A DNA stretch of 64,000 bases. Source: Bordetella genomosp. 1 (GTDB lineage: Bacteria > Pseudomonadota > Gammaproteobacteria > Burkholderiales > Burkholderiaceae_B). This document shows positions 34,250 through 43,139 of this stretch, in pieces; the first letter of the stretch is position 1; every line of letters begins with the position of its first letter. A model generated the notes under the pieces. That model ran no database searches. It saw only the letters and a program-made list of their open reading frames with translations, and had not been told where the DNA came from. The stretch covers positions 310,001-374,000 of the forward strand of contig NZ_NEVL01000001.1 in assembly GCF_002261335.1 (NCBI RefSeq), in the 5' to 3' direction. Position numbers and translations under genes: made by a program.

Positions 34250-37200
34250 GGATGCTCTCCTTCGGGCAGCGTGGCGCCGGCCGGGTGCGCGAGCGAGCCG
34301 CCGGCCAGCTTGCGCATGAGGACGTAGAAAACCGGGGTGAGGAACAGGCCGAACAGGGTGACGCCGAGCATGCCGGCGAACACCGTGATGCCGGTGGCGT
34401 AGCGCACCTCGCTGCCGGCGCCGGTGCCGATCAGCAGCGGCACCGCGCCCGCAATGAAGGCCACCGAGGTCATGATGATGGGGCGCAGGCGCAGCTTGCA
34501 CGCCTCCAATGCCGCCGGCACCGTGGCCATGCCCTTGATCTCGAGCTCGCGGGCGAACTCCACGATCAGGATCGCGTTCTTGCACGCCAGCCCCATCAGC
34601 ACCACCAGCCCGACCTGCACGAACACGTTGTTGTCGCCGTGCGAGAGCCACACGCCGAACAGCGCGGCGCACATGCAGACCGGCACGATCAGGATCACGG
34701 CGAGCGGCAGCGTCCAGCTCTCGTACAGCGAGGCCAGCACCAGGAACACCAGCATCAGCGCCAGCGGAAACACGATGAGCGCGGCGTTGCTCTGCTTGAC
34801 CTGCTGGTAGCTCAGGTCGCTCCACTCCAGCACGATGCCGGGCGGCAGCACCTCGCGCGCGATCTGCTCGAGTTTCGCGATGACCTGGCCGGACGAGAGT
34901 TGCTGCGGATCGGCCTCGCCGATCAGGTCGGCGGCCGGATAGCCGTTGTAGCGCATCACCGGGTCCGGCCCGAACGTGGGGCTGACCGTCACCATCGCCC
35001 CGATCGGCACCATGTCGCCTGCGGCGTTGCGCACGCGCAGCCTGGCGATGTCCTCGGCGGCCTGGCGGTGGCGGCTGTCGGCCTGCACCATCACGCGGTA
35101 GACGCGGCCGAACACGTTGAAGTCGTTCACGTAGCTCGAGCCGAGATAGACCTGCAGCGTCTGGAACAGATCGGTGAGGGACACCCCCTGCGCCTTGGCC
35201 TTGACCCGGTCCACATCGACCTGCAGCTGCGGGATGTTGGCCTGGTACGAGCTCACCGGATAGCCCATGCCGGGCGTCTGCGCGACCGCGGCACTGAAGG
35301 CGTCGATGGCCTGCTGCAGCGCGCCGTAGCCCAGCCCCGCGCGATCCTCCAGGTAGAGCGAGTAGCCCGAGCCGTTGCCCAGGCCCTGGATCGGCGGGGG
35401 CATGAGCGCGTAGGCGAAGCCGCCGCTCACGGCGGAGAAGCGCTGCGACAGCTCGGCCACGATCTCGGCGGCCGGCCGCTCGCGCTCGGCGAAGGGCTTG
35501 AGGATCACATACGAGTTCGTGATGTTGGGCGTGTTGGTCTGCTGCAGGGCGTTCAGGCCGGCAAAGCCCGACACCATGTCCACGCCGTCGGTCTCGAGCG
35601 CGATGCGCGTCATCTCGTCCATCACCGCGTTGGTGCGCGCCAGCGACGCGCCCTCGGGCAGCTTGGCGCCGGCAAACAGATAGAGCTTGTCCTGCACCGG
35701 GATGAAGCCGGTGGGGATGGTGTTGAACAGGAACGCGGTGGCACCCAGCAGCGCCGCGTACACGACGAACACCAGGCCGCGATGGCGCAACGAACGCGCC
35801 ACCGTGCCGTGATAGCGCTCGGCGCTGCGCTGGAAGAAGCGGTTGAACGGCCGGAAGACCCAGCCGAAGCCGCGGTCGATGCCGCGCGTGAGCGCATCGC
35901 GCGGCGCGTCGTGCGGTCGCAGCAGCTTGGCGGCCAGCGCTGGCGAGAGCGTGAGCGAGTTGATGGTGGAGATCACGGTGGAGATCGCGATCGTGACGGC
36001 GAACTGCTTGTAGAACTGGCCGGTCACGCCGCTCATGAAGGCCATCGGCACGAACACGGCGCACAGCACCAGCATGATGGCCACGATCGGCCCGGACACT
36101 TCCTTCATGGCCTGGTGGGCGGCCGCGCGCGGACTCAGCCCGCGCGCGATGTTGCGCTCCACGTTCTCGACCACCACGATGGCGTCGTCGACCACGATGC
36201 CGATCGCCAGCACCAGCCCGAACAGCGTCAGGGTGTTGATCGAGTAGCCCAGCAGATACAGGAAGGCGAAGGTGCCGACGATCGAGACCGGCACGGCCAC
36301 CAGCGGAATGATCGAGGCGCGCCAGGTCTGCAGGAACAGAATCACCACCAGCACCACCAGCACCACCGCCTCGATCAGGGTGTGCTGCACGGCCTTGATC
36401 GAATCGCGCACGAAGACGGTGGGATCCCAGACCGGCTTGTAGGTGACGCCCGGCGGGAAGCGTTCGGCCAGCGTGGCGAGCCTGGCATAGACGGCGTCGG
36501 CCACCGCCAGCGAGTTGGCGCCGGGCGACAGGAAGATGCCGACCATGGCCGCATTCTGCTCGTTGAAGAAGGCGCGCAGCGTGTAGTCGCCCGAGCCGAG
36601 TTCGATGCGCGCCACGTCGGCCAGTCGCGTGACCTGGCCATCCGGGCCGTTGCGCAGCACGATGGCGCCGAACTCGTCGGCCGTCTTCAGGCGCCCCTGG
36701 ATGTTGATCGGCACCAGGAAGTCGGTGCCGCGCGGCGAGGGCTCGGCGCCGAGCTGGCCGGCCGAGACCTGCACGTTCTGCTCGCGCACCGACTGCATCA
36801 CGTCGCCGGCGGTGAGGCCGCGCGCGGCCAGCCGGTCGGGGTCGAGCCAGATGCGCATCGCGTAGTCGCCCGCGCCGTACAGCCCCACGTCGCCGATGCC
36901 CGGGATGCGCGAGAGCTCGTCCTTCACATTGAGAAGCAGGTAGTTGCGCAGGTAGAGCGCATCGCGCGAGTTGTCGGGCGAATGCAGGCTCACGTACATG
37001 AGCGGCGTGGAAGACTGCTTCTGCGTGGTGACGCCGTACTGGCGCACCTCCTCGGGCAGGCGCGAGAGCGCCTGGCTCACGCGGTTCTGCACGCGCACCG
37101 CGGCCGTGTCCGCGTCCACGTCGGGCAGGAAGGTCACCACCACCTGCAGGCTGCCGTCGGAGCTGGAGACCGACTTCAGGTACATGATGCCCTCGACGCC

Positions 37201-37416
37201 GTTGATCGCCTCTTCCAGCGGCGCGGCCACGGATTCGGCGATCTCCTTGGGATTGGCGCCGGGGTAGGTGGTGCGCACCACCACGCTGGGCGGCACCACT
37301 TCGGGGTATTCGCCCGCCGGCAGCACCGGGATGGCGATCAGGCCGAGCGCGAAGATGATGATGGACAGGACGATGGCGAAGATCGGCCGGTCGATGAAGA
37401 ATTTCGAGAAATCCAT
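34246..37416 (-). CDS. RND multidrug efflux pump inner-membrane transporter (HAE1, MexF/AcrB type)
   Basis: A 1056-residue HAE1 pump. It begins FFIDRPIFAIVLSIII and EYPEVVPPSVVV, close in my reading to the MexF/OqxB group. The proton-relay Asp pair is in LVLAIGIVVDDAIVVVEN (helix 4), and the switch region GFIPVQDKLYLFAGAKLPEGAS starts the second half. Two large periplasmic loops and 12 helices fit the normal plan. It works with the fusion protein 15 bp upstream and the overlapping channel gene. Control by SoxR predicts redox-active drugs or dyes as inducers and perhaps substrates; the actual substrates are unknown. Confidence 0.95.
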   Translation of the reverse strand: MDFSKFFIDRPIFAIVLSIIIFALGLIAIPVLPAGEYPEVVPPSVVVRTTYPGANPKEIAESVAAPLEEAINGVEGIMYLKSVSSSDGSLQVVVTFLPDVDADTAAVRVQNRVSQALSRLPEEVRQYGVTTQKQSSTPLMYVSLHSPDNSRDALYLRNYLLLNVKDELSRIPGIGDVGLYGAGDYAMRIWLDPDRLAARGLTAGDVMQSVREQNVQVSAGQLGAEPSPRGTDFLVPINIQGRLKTADEFGAIVLRNGPDGQVTRLADVARIELGSGDYTLRAFFNEQNAAMVGIFLSPGANSLAVADAVYARLATLAERFPPGVTYKPVWDPTVFVRDSIKAVQHTLIEAVVLVVLVVILFLQTWRASIIPLVAVPVSIVGTFAFLYLLGYSINTLTLFGLVLAIGIVVDDAIVVVENVERNIARGLSPRAAAHQAMKEVSGPIVAIMLVLCAVFVPMAFMSGVTGQFYKQFAVTIAISTVISTINSLTLSPALAAKLLRPHDAPRDALTRGIDRGFGWVFRPFNRFFQRSAERYHGTVARSLRHRGLVFVVYAALLGATAFLFNTIPTGFIPVQDKLYLFAGAKLPEGASLARTNAVMDEMTRIALETDGVDMVSGFAGLNALQQTNTPNITNSYVILKPFAERERPAAEIVAELSQRFSAVSGGFAYALMPPPIQGLGNGSGYSLYLEDRAGLGYGALQQAIDAFSAAVAQTPGMGYPVSSYQANIPQLQVDVDRVKAKAQGVSLTDLFQTLQVYLGSSYVNDFNVFGRVYRVMVQADSRHRQAAEDIARLRVRNAAGDMVPIGAMVTVSPTFGPDPVMRYNGYPAADLIGEADPQQLSSGQVIAKLEQIAREVLPPGIVLEWSDLSYQQVKQSNAALIVFPLALMLVFLVLASLYESWTLPLAVILIVPVCMCAALFGVWLSHGDNNVFVQVGLVVLMGLACKNAILIVEFARELEIKGMATVPAALEACKLRLRPIIMTSVAFIAGAVPLLIGTGAGSEVRYATGITVFAGMLGVTLFGLFLTPVFYVLMRKLAGGSLAHPAGATLPEGEHP

Positions 37417-37431
37417 CTTGGGCGTCCGTTC

Positions 37432-38604
37432 CTATTGCGCCGGGCCGGCGGCACCGTCGCGCGTGGCCAGCGCCACCGGCTTCACCGGCGCGCCGGGATA
37501 AAAGATCTTCTGCATGCCGTCGGCCACCACGCGGTCGCCGGCGGCGAGCCCGCTTTCGATGATGCGTTCGCCGCCGATCTTGCGGCCGATCGTCACGTCG
37601 CGGCGCAGCGCCTTGTCGTCCGGGCCCACCACGTAGACGTACTTGCGGTTCTGGTCGGTCAGCACGGCGCGCTCGGCGACCAGGATCACGGGCCGCGGCG
37701 TGGGGGTGCCCAGCTGCACCCGGGCGTACATGCCCGGCGTGAGCGCGCCGCCGGCGTTGTCGACGCGGGCGCGCAGCCGCATGGTGCCGGTGGCGGCATC
37801 GAGCCGGTTGTCGACGAAGTCGATGACGCCGGTGTGCGGGAAGTCGGCGCCATCGGCCAGCCCGATGCGCACCTCGGCGCCGTCGAACGGGCGGCCGTCC
37901 GCCGCCGCGCGCGACTTCAGATAGCCCAGATAGCTGTGCTCGTCACTGTCGAAGTAGACGTACACGGGATCCTGCGACACCAGCGTGCCCAGCAGGGACT
38001 GGTCGGCCTGCGCCAGGTTGCCCGCCGTCATCAGCGCGCGGCCGATGCGGCCGGCGATGGGCGCGCGCACCTCCGTGAAGCTCAGCTGCAGCCGGGCGTC
38101 CGCCACGGCCGCCTGCGCCGCCTGCAGCGTGGCCTGGGCCTGCGCATGGCTGGCCGCCGCGCCGTCCAGCTCCTCCTGGGAGGTGGCGCGCGCCGCCATC
38201 AGCGTGCGCACCCGGGCGAGCTGCAGGCGGGCCAGGTTGGCCGCGGCACCGGCCTCGCGCGCCTGCGCCTCGGCGCGCGCCAGCGCATTGCGATACGGGC
38301 GGGGGTCGATCACGAACAGCAGGTCGCCCTGGCGCACGCTGTCGCCCTCCTTGAACGCCACCCGGTCGAGATAGCCGCTCACGCGCGGGCGCAGGTCGAC
38401 GGCGTCGACCGCTTCGACGCGGCCGTTGTAGGCGTCGGTGAGGCGCGCGTCGCGCGGCGCGACCGCAATCACGCCGACCTCGGGCGGCGGCGGCGCGGTG
38501 TCCGCGGCGGGGCCTTTGCAGGCCGTGAGGGCGAGGAGGAGAAAACCGGCGCAAAGCCGGGCGCGAGGCGCAAAGCCCCGGGAGATGGCGCGGATGCCGT
38601 ACAT
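37432..38604 (-). CDS. RND efflux periplasmic adaptor (membrane fusion lipoprotein)
   Basis: A 390-residue adaptor. Lipobox LLLALTAC ends the signal near residue 29. The biotinyl-lipoyl halves are visible as VDLRPRVSGYLDRVAFKEGDSVRQGDLLFVIDP and later LSFTEVRAPIAGRIGRAL (both split by their conserved G/P pattern), flanking an Ala/Gln-rich alpha-hairpin. It links the pump to the outer-membrane channel. The start at 38604 lies about 24 nt downstream of the expected transcription start of the SoxR promoter; a longer start at 38649 would overlap the operator and is rejected. Confidence 0.93.
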   Translation of the reverse strand: MYGIRAISRGFAPRARLCAGFLLLALTACKGPAADTAPPPPEVGVIAVAPRDARLTDAYNGRVEAVDAVDLRPRVSGYLDRVAFKEGDSVRQGDLLFVIDPRPYRNALARAEAQAREAGAAANLARLQLARVRTLMAARATSQEELDGAAASHAQAQATLQAAQAAVADARLQLSFTEVRAPIAGRIGRALMTAGNLAQADQSLLGTLVSQDPVYVYFDSDEHSYLGYLKSRAAADGRPFDGAEVRIGLADGADFPHTGVIDFVDNRLDAATGTMRLRARVDNAGGALTPGMYARVQLGTPTPRPVILVAERAVLTDQNRKYVYVVGPDDKALRRDVTIGRKIGGERIIESGLAAGDRVVADGMQKIFYPGAPVKPVALATRDGAAGPAQ

Positions 38605-38634
38605 GATTTCAAGGGGCCGTTGTAGACTGCGCGG

Positions 38635-38665
38635 ATGGTAGAAGTTCAAGTGAACTTCAAGTCAA
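38635..38665 (-). promoter_or_regulatory. SoxR-type promoter and operator for the RND operon
   Basis: Read on the minus strand: -35 TTGACT (38665-38660), a 19-bp spacer, and -10 TACCAT (38640-38635). The spacer is filled by an inverted repeat, on the plus strand GAAGTTCA-AG-TGAACTTC (38641-38658). An overlong 19-bp spacer with a centred palindrome is the defining layout of MerR/SoxR-activated promoters. It lies between the adaptor gene and soxR. Sequence-visible, with function inferred from the family. Confidence 0.88.
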
Positions 38666-38676
38666 GGATGCCCATC

Positions 38677-39153
38677 ATGTCGGATCAGGAATTCATCGAA
38701 GGGCCGCTCATGGCCATCGGCGAGATCGCCAGGCGCAGCGGCGTGGCCGCCTCGGCGCTGCGCTTCTACGAATCACTGGGGCTCATCACCTCGGTGCGCG
38801 AGGGCTCGAGCCGGCGCTACTTTCCGCGTTCCTGCCTGCGCCGCATCGCGTTCATCGTGTTCGCGCAGCGCATCGGCTATTCGCTCGAGGAGATCGCCGA
38901 GCAGGTGCGCACCATCGATGCCAACAAGTCGCCGAGCCAGGAAGACTGGAAGCGCATGACGCGCGACTGGCGCGCGCGCGTGCGCCAGCGTATCGAGGAA
39001 CTGGAGCGCCTCGACATGGAGCTGGATCACTGCATCGGCTGCGGCTGTCTGTCGCTCAAGCGCTGCCGCCTGAGCAACCCCGACGACCGCGCGGGGCGCG
39101 CGGGGCCGGGTGCCCGCGTGTGGCTGGGCGACACGCTGCCCAAGGGCAGATAG
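38677..39153 (+). CDS. soxR: Redox-sensing activator SoxR
   Basis: A 158-residue MerR-family protein. The N-terminal winged helix is AIGEIARRSGVAASALRFYESLGLI in pattern, followed by a long dimerisation helix and the [2Fe-2S] site C119-x2-C122-x-C124-x5-C130 (CIGCGCLSLKRC). These positions equal those I recall for E. coli SoxR, which supports the start at 38677 (AAGGA 8 nt upstream). Earlier in-frame ATGs at 38635 and 38668 would place the operator inside the gene or lack spacing. It is divergent from the RND operon, whose promoter carries a SoxR-type box. No soxS is present, as is usual outside enterics. Confidence 0.96.
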   Translation: MSDQEFIEGPLMAIGEIARRSGVAASALRFYESLGLITSVREGSSRRYFPRSCLRRIAFIVFAQRIGYSLEEIAEQVRTIDANKSPSQEDWKRMTRDWRARVRQRIEELERLDMELDHCIGCGCLSLKRCRLSNPDDRAGRAGPGARVWLGDTLPKGR

Positions 39154-39167
39154 GCGCGCGGTGGGCG

Positions 39168-39647
39168 TCAGTGCTTCATCGCGGGCGTCGCGTGCGGCGT
39201 GCCGTCGCGCGCGGTGGTGAGCGGCCGCACCGTGGCATCGACCTGCTGGCTGTGGCGCTGGCCGTCGGCCGACTCCGTGATGAGCGTGAGCGGCACCACC
39301 TCGCCGGTCTTCATCTGGCGGTGCACGTCCATCAGCATGATGTGATAGCCGCCGGGCTTGAGTTCCACGGCCTCGCCGGCCGGGACCGGCACGGCCTCGA
39401 CCTGCCGCATCCGCATCACGTCGCCGTCCATGCGCATCTCGTGCACCTCGGTGGAACGCGCCACCTCCGATTGCGCGCCCACCAGCCGGGTGTCGGCCTG
39501 GGCGCGCAGCGTCATGAAGGCGCCGGTCGACTTCTGGCCCGGCACGGTGGCGCGGATCCACGCGTCGTCCACGCTCAGTTGCGCGGCGGCGGGCAGGCTG
39601 GCGGCGGCCAGCAGGGCGGCGCCGAGGGTCAGGGTGATGAATTTCAT
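39168..39647 (-). CDS. Periplasmic copper chaperone PCu(A)C
   Basis: A 159-residue secreted protein (signal to about residue 22, AAA/AQ). It has the full Cu(I)-binding motif of the PCu(A)C family: His69-x10-Met80-x21-His102-x-Met104. The family delivers copper to the CuA site of cytochrome c oxidase or to SCO1. The C-terminal tail is His/Met-containing (ATPAMKH), which may add a site. The gene begins 19 bp after the SCO1 gene stops and converges on soxR with a 14-bp gap. Confidence 0.93.
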   Translation of the reverse strand: MKFITLTLGAALLAAASLPAAAQLSVDDAWIRATVPGQKSTGAFMTLRAQADTRLVGAQSEVARSTEVHEMRMDGDVMRMRQVEAVPVPAGEAVELKPGGYHIMLMDVHRQMKTGEVVPLTLITESADGQRHSQQVDATVRPLTTARDGTPHATPAMKH

Positions 39648-39666
39648 GGGGGTCTCCGGTTGAGGC

Positions 39667-40281
39667 TCAGGCCGCCTGCGCGGGCGGCACGGCGAGTAGT
39701 TTCTGGATGTCGTTGACGTAGTCGGCCACGCTTTGCGTGTGTTTCATGATCACGCGCAGCCTGCCGTTGGGGTCGTAGAGATAGTTGAACGAGGAGTGGT
39801 CCATCGTGTAGCTGTCGCCGGTCGGGACCTTCTGGTAGAAGACCTTGAAGGCGCGTGCGGTGTCGCGGATCTCCTGGTCGCTGCCGTACAGGCCGAGAAA
39901 CGCGGGGTCGAAGGCGCCGGTGTAGGCGCGCAGCACCTCGGGTGTGTCGCGTTCCGGGTCCACCGTCACGAACAGCACCTGCAAGCGGTCGCCCGCCGGG
40001 CCGAGCGCCTGCTTCACTTCCACGGCGCGTTGCAGCGCGGTGGGGCAGACGTCGGGGCACTGCGTGAAGCCGAAGAACACCATCACGGCCTTGCCGCGAA
40101 AGTCGGCCAGGCGATGGCGCTTGCCGTCGGTGCCTTGCAGCGCGAAGTCGCGGCCCAGGTCGCTTTCGCCGAGCACCAGGCCGCGCATGTCATCGAGTTC
40201 GTCGCCCTTGGAGCAGGCGGATAGCGCGGCCAGCAACGTGGCCGCGAGCGGCGCGAGCAGCAGCGCGCGTCGTGTCGTCAT
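39667..40281 (-). CDS. SCO1/SenC family copper metallochaperone
   Basis: A 204-residue lipoprotein (lipobox ending SAC, Cys23) with a thioredoxin fold. Copper ligands are Cys75 and Cys79 in FTQCPDVCPT and His162 in TMDHSSF, all present. SCO proteins insert copper into the CuA centre of cytochrome oxidase or act as thiol reductants. The start at 40281 follows GGGAGATCCCG. Directly upstream of the PCu(A)C gene, its expected partner. Confidence 0.94.
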   Translation of the reverse strand: MTTRRALLLAPLAATLLAALSACSKGDELDDMRGLVLGESDLGRDFALQGTDGKRHRLADFRGKAVMVFFGFTQCPDVCPTALQRAVEVKQALGPAGDRLQVLFVTVDPERDTPEVLRAYTGAFDPAFLGLYGSDQEIRDTARAFKVFYQKVPTGDSYTMDHSSFNYLYDPNGRLRVIMKHTQSVADYVNDIQKLLAVPPAQAA

Positions 40282-40481
40282 CGGGATCTCCCTCTTGCCT
40301 GCGCCGCGTGCGCGGCGCGTGGGCGGGGGCCGGCGCGTCAGGGCGGCGCCAGCCGGTGGCCGGCGTGGCGGGCGGCATGCGGGCCTGCCTGCCGCATCCG
40401 CCGCGCTGCATGCGCGCGAGACGGGTCGGCATGGCAGGCACACCTGCGCGCACCGTCAGGGCCGGCGTGCGTGGATGCGGA

Positions 40482-40886
40482 TCAGGCGAGGGCGGGAGGC
40501 GCGCGTGGGCCGAGTGGCGGGCCCTGGGCGGGCAGTGCGGGCAGCGCGCGCTGCGGCGGCAGCGGCAGGACGGAAAAGGCCACGAGGGCGCCCGGCACGG
40601 GGGCCAGGCCCGCGAGCGGCAACACCGCGTGGGCGGCGACGCTGCCGAACACGCAGTGCTGCGCGGCGGCGTGCGTGTCGTTTGCGGGTGTGCCCGGCTT
40701 CTCGAGCGTGATGCGCATCGGTCCCGCGCCGTCGCACAGCGCGAGCATGACGTGGCTGGCCGCGGGCGCGGCCATGAAGCCGGCCGGCACCGCCGCACGC
40801 AACAGGAACGCGCACAGCGCCAGGCAGACGAGAATCCGCCAGGTCAGACTGCCGTGTTCGCGCGACGGGCAACGGGGCTTGGGCAT
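40482..40886 (-). CDS. DUF2946 family protein, putative copper-linked membrane protein
   Basis: A 134-residue protein with an N-terminal hydrophobic segment (about 17-40: RILVCLALCAFLLRAAVPAGFM), a CVFG segment, a second hydrophobic stretch and the ending GPPLGPRAPP, which I recognise from DUF2946 proteins. These are commonly encoded with copper genes but have no proven function. It lies 200 bp upstream of the SCO1 gene on the same strand; the gap holds no gene I can support. The divergent copC starts 225 bp away. Confidence 0.78.
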   Translation of the reverse strand: MPKPRCPSREHGSLTWRILVCLALCAFLLRAAVPAGFMAAPAASHVMLALCDGAGPMRITLEKPGTPANDTHAAAQHCVFGSVAAHAVLPLAGLAPVPGALVAFSVLPLPPQRALPALPAQGPPLGPRAPPALA

Positions 40887-41111
40887 GGGCGGATTCTAGT
40901 ACAGCGCGCCGGGGCGCGAGGCACGCGCGGGCGGCCTGCGGCAATATGTCGCGTTTGCGCGCCGCTCCCTTTCGCCGTCACAATCGTCGGCGTGCGGCGC
41001 AGCGGCTGCCGGGCCGCGCGACCCTTTCGGGCGCGCGTCAGCGGCAGCGGCTACGCTCGCAAACACATGCGGCCGGCGCGTCTGCCGGCGTTGACTGATG
41101 GAGAGGCATCG

Positions 41112-41465
41112 ATGAAAGCACTGACCCTGGCGCTCGCCGCGCTGGCCCTCGGCCCGCAACTGGCCTGGGCCCACGCCCACCTGAAGCAGAGCACGCCGGC
41201 GGCCGGCAGCGCCGCGGCCTCGCCCGCCGCGATCAGCGCCACCTTCACCGAAGGCCTGGAGCCGGCCTTCTCGACGCTAGCCGTCACCGGCGCCGATGGC
41301 CGCGCGGTCGATCTCGGCAAGGCGGCGCCCGCGCCGGGCGACGACAAGACGCTGGTGCTGCCCGTCAGGCAGGCCCTGCCCGCCGGCGCCTACACCGTGC
41401 AATGGCAGGTCCTGTCGAAGGACGGCCACAAGACCCGCGGCGACTGGAAATTCACGGTCAAATGA
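41112..41465 (+). CDS. copC: CopC-type periplasmic copper-binding protein
   Basis: A 117-residue protein. Signal peptide to about residue 20 (AWA), so the mature form starts HAHLKQSTPA with the family's N-terminal His for Cu(II). The beta-barrel is shown by ISATFTEGLEPAF and the C-terminal VQWQVLSKDGHKTRGDWKF, with the second conserved Asp/His. The Met-rich Cu(I) loop of plasmid CopC is absent, giving a Cu(II)-only type. Its stop overlaps the copD start. Confidence 0.92.
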   Translation: MKALTLALAALALGPQLAWAHAHLKQSTPAAGSAAASPAAISATFTEGLEPAFSTLAVTGADGRAVDLGKAAPAPGDDKTLVLPVRQALPAGAYTVQWQVLSKDGHKTRGDWKFTVK

Positions 41466-42316
41466 CCGTGGCGGTGTTGATGGCGCTGTGCCGTTATGGC
41501 GCGGCGCTCATGCCGATGCTGATCTTCGGCGCGTGCCTGATGCGCGCGGTCGGGCGCCTGCCGTACCCGGCCGCCGCGGCCGCATGGCAGCGCCGCGCCG
41601 CGACCGTCGGCCTGCTGTGCGCGGCGGCGCTGCTGCCGCTGCAGGCCGCCACCATCGCGGGCGAGCCCGCCGCGATGGTGCAGCCCGCGCTGCTGTGGCA
41701 GGTGGCCACGCTGACCGGCTATGGCCAGGCCTGGATGGCGAAAGCCGTGCTGGCCGTGCTGCTGGTCGGCGCCGCCTGGCGCGGGGCCGGCAACACCGCG
41801 CTGCTGTGGCTGGCCGGCGGCGTGCTCGCCGCCACGGGTGCGAGCGGCCACGCCGCCATGCACGGCGGCACGATCGGCCTGCTGCACGTGTCCAACAACA
41901 TCGTGCACATCCTCTGCGCGGCCTTCTGGCTCGGTGCCTTGGCGGTAGTGCTGCCCCTGCTGCATCGTTGGCCGCGCGACCAGGCCGAGGCCGGCCGCGC
42001 GCTCGCGCGCTTCTCCAGCGCGGGCCATTGGGCGGTCGCCGGCGTGATGGCGACCGGGGCGCTCAACACCTGGCTGATCCTGCGCGACGCCGGCCTGAAC
42101 CTGCAATCGCCGTATCAATGGCTGCTGGCATTGAAGGCCGGCTTGGCCCTGCTGATGGCGGCGCTGGCGCTGGCCAACCGCTATTACTGGGTGCCGCGGC
42201 TGGCGCGCGGCGGGCAGGCGATGCGCGTGCTGCGGCGGCAGGCGGCGATGGTGCTGTGCGCCGGGCTGGCCGCCGTCCTGCTGGTGTCGCTGCTGGGCAT
42301 GCTGTCGCCGGCGTGA
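41462..42316 (+). CDS. copD: CopD-type copper resistance/import membrane protein
   Basis: A 284-residue membrane protein with about eight helices. The CopD-domain His residues are seen in GASGHAAMHGG and LLHVSNNIVHILCAAFWLGAL, and near the end WLLALKAGLALLMAALALANRYY in pattern. CopD is thought to carry copper supplied by CopC across the inner membrane. The ATG overlaps the copC stop by 4 bp. It is divergent from the DUF2946/SCO1/PCu(A)C genes, and together they form a copper block. Confidence 0.92.
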   Translation: MTVAVLMALCRYGAALMPMLIFGACLMRAVGRLPYPAAAAAWQRRAATVGLLCAAALLPLQAATIAGEPAAMVQPALLWQVATLTGYGQAWMAKAVLAVLLVGAAWRGAGNTALLWLAGGVLAATGASGHAAMHGGTIGLLHVSNNIVHILCAAFWLGALAVVLPLLHRWPRDQAEAGRALARFSSAGHWAVAGVMATGALNTWLILRDAGLNLQSPYQWLLALKAGLALLMAALALANRYYWVPRLARGGQAMRVLRRQAAMVLCAGLAAVLLVSLLGMLSPA

Positions 42317-42389
42317 GGCGCCGGCGCCCGCCGTTTGCGGCCGGCGGCCCGGGGGGTGTCTAATGGCGCGAGACCCCCGCCGAGACCCC

Positions 42390-43139
42390 ATGTCCGACTC
42401 TTCTTCGCCTGCCGCGCCGCATCGTCCCTTCGTCCAGAATGCGGGCCCGCGCCGCACGCTGCACTTCACCGCCAAGGAAGTGCAGAGCAGCATGTCGGTG
42501 CTCAATCCCGATGCGCTCGAGATCGAGTACACCCGCATGATGATGGGGTTTCTGTTGTTCAATCCGGCGCCCGCGCACATCCTGATGGTGGGGCTGGGCG
42601 GCGGTTCGCTGCCGAAGTTCTGCCATCGCTATCTGCCGGCCACGCGCATCACGGTGGTCGAGATCGACCCCGCCGTGATCGCGCTGCGCGACACCTTCAT
42701 GGTGCCGCCCGACAGCGAGCGCTTCCAGGTGATCGAGGCCGATGCGGCCGAATACATGCGCACGCAGGACCACGACGCCGACGTGATCCTGCTCGACGGC
42801 TACGTGGTGGGCGGCATTCCCGCGCCGCTCTGTACCGCCGACTTCTACGCCGACTGCCATCGCGCGCTGCGCGACGACGGCATCCTGGTCTGCAATTTCC
42901 ACGTCAATCATCCCGACCATCGCAGCTATCTGGAGCGCGTGCGCGCCGCGTTCGGCAATGCGATGTTCGAGGTGGTCGACGACGACATGACCAACAGCAT
43001 CGTGTTCGCCTGCACCGGCAACCTGCTCGATGATCCCGCGGCGGCCGAGCTCAAGCGCCCGCCCGCGCTGGCCAAGGAAGGCTGGCGCCAGCTGCTGCTC
43101 ACGTTCCAGGTGATCGCGGCCACGCTCGAGTTGCGCTGA
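42390..43139 (+). CDS. Spermidine-synthase-like protein
   Basis: A 249-residue protein with the Rossmann methyltransferase fold of spermidine synthases: ILMVGLGGGSLPKF (about 73-86), ITVVEIDPAVIAL, and DVILLDGYVVGGIP, where Asp-Gly-Tyr replaces the canonical D-x-x-DP. The small N-terminal strand domain is reduced. Many such proteins in betaproteobacteria have unknown substrates, so polyamine synthesis is not assured. The start at 42390 (MSDSSS) is preferred to 42363; neither has a good ribosome site. Confidence 0.82.
   Translation: MSDSSSPAAPHRPFVQNAGPRRTLHFTAKEVQSSMSVLNPDALEIEYTRMMMGFLLFNPAPAHILMVGLGGGSLPKFCHRYLPATRITVVEIDPAVIALRDTFMVPPDSERFQVIEADAAEYMRTQDHDADVILLDGYVVGGIPAPLCTADFYADCHRALRDDGILVCNFHVNHPDHRSYLERVRAAFGNAMFEVVDDDMTNSIVFACTGNLLDDPAAAELKRPPALAKEGWRQLLLTFQVIAATLELR

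Noticed and set aside
33997-38625. 1542-codon open frame on the plus strand opposite the RND operon
   Set aside because: Low-complexity His/Arg/Gly composition, no domain, and fully antisense to well-supported pump genes.
38635-38676. Longer N-terminus for SoxR starting at 38635
   Set aside because: It would place the promoter and operator of the RND operon inside the gene, and the start at 38677 reproduces the E. coli Cys numbering.
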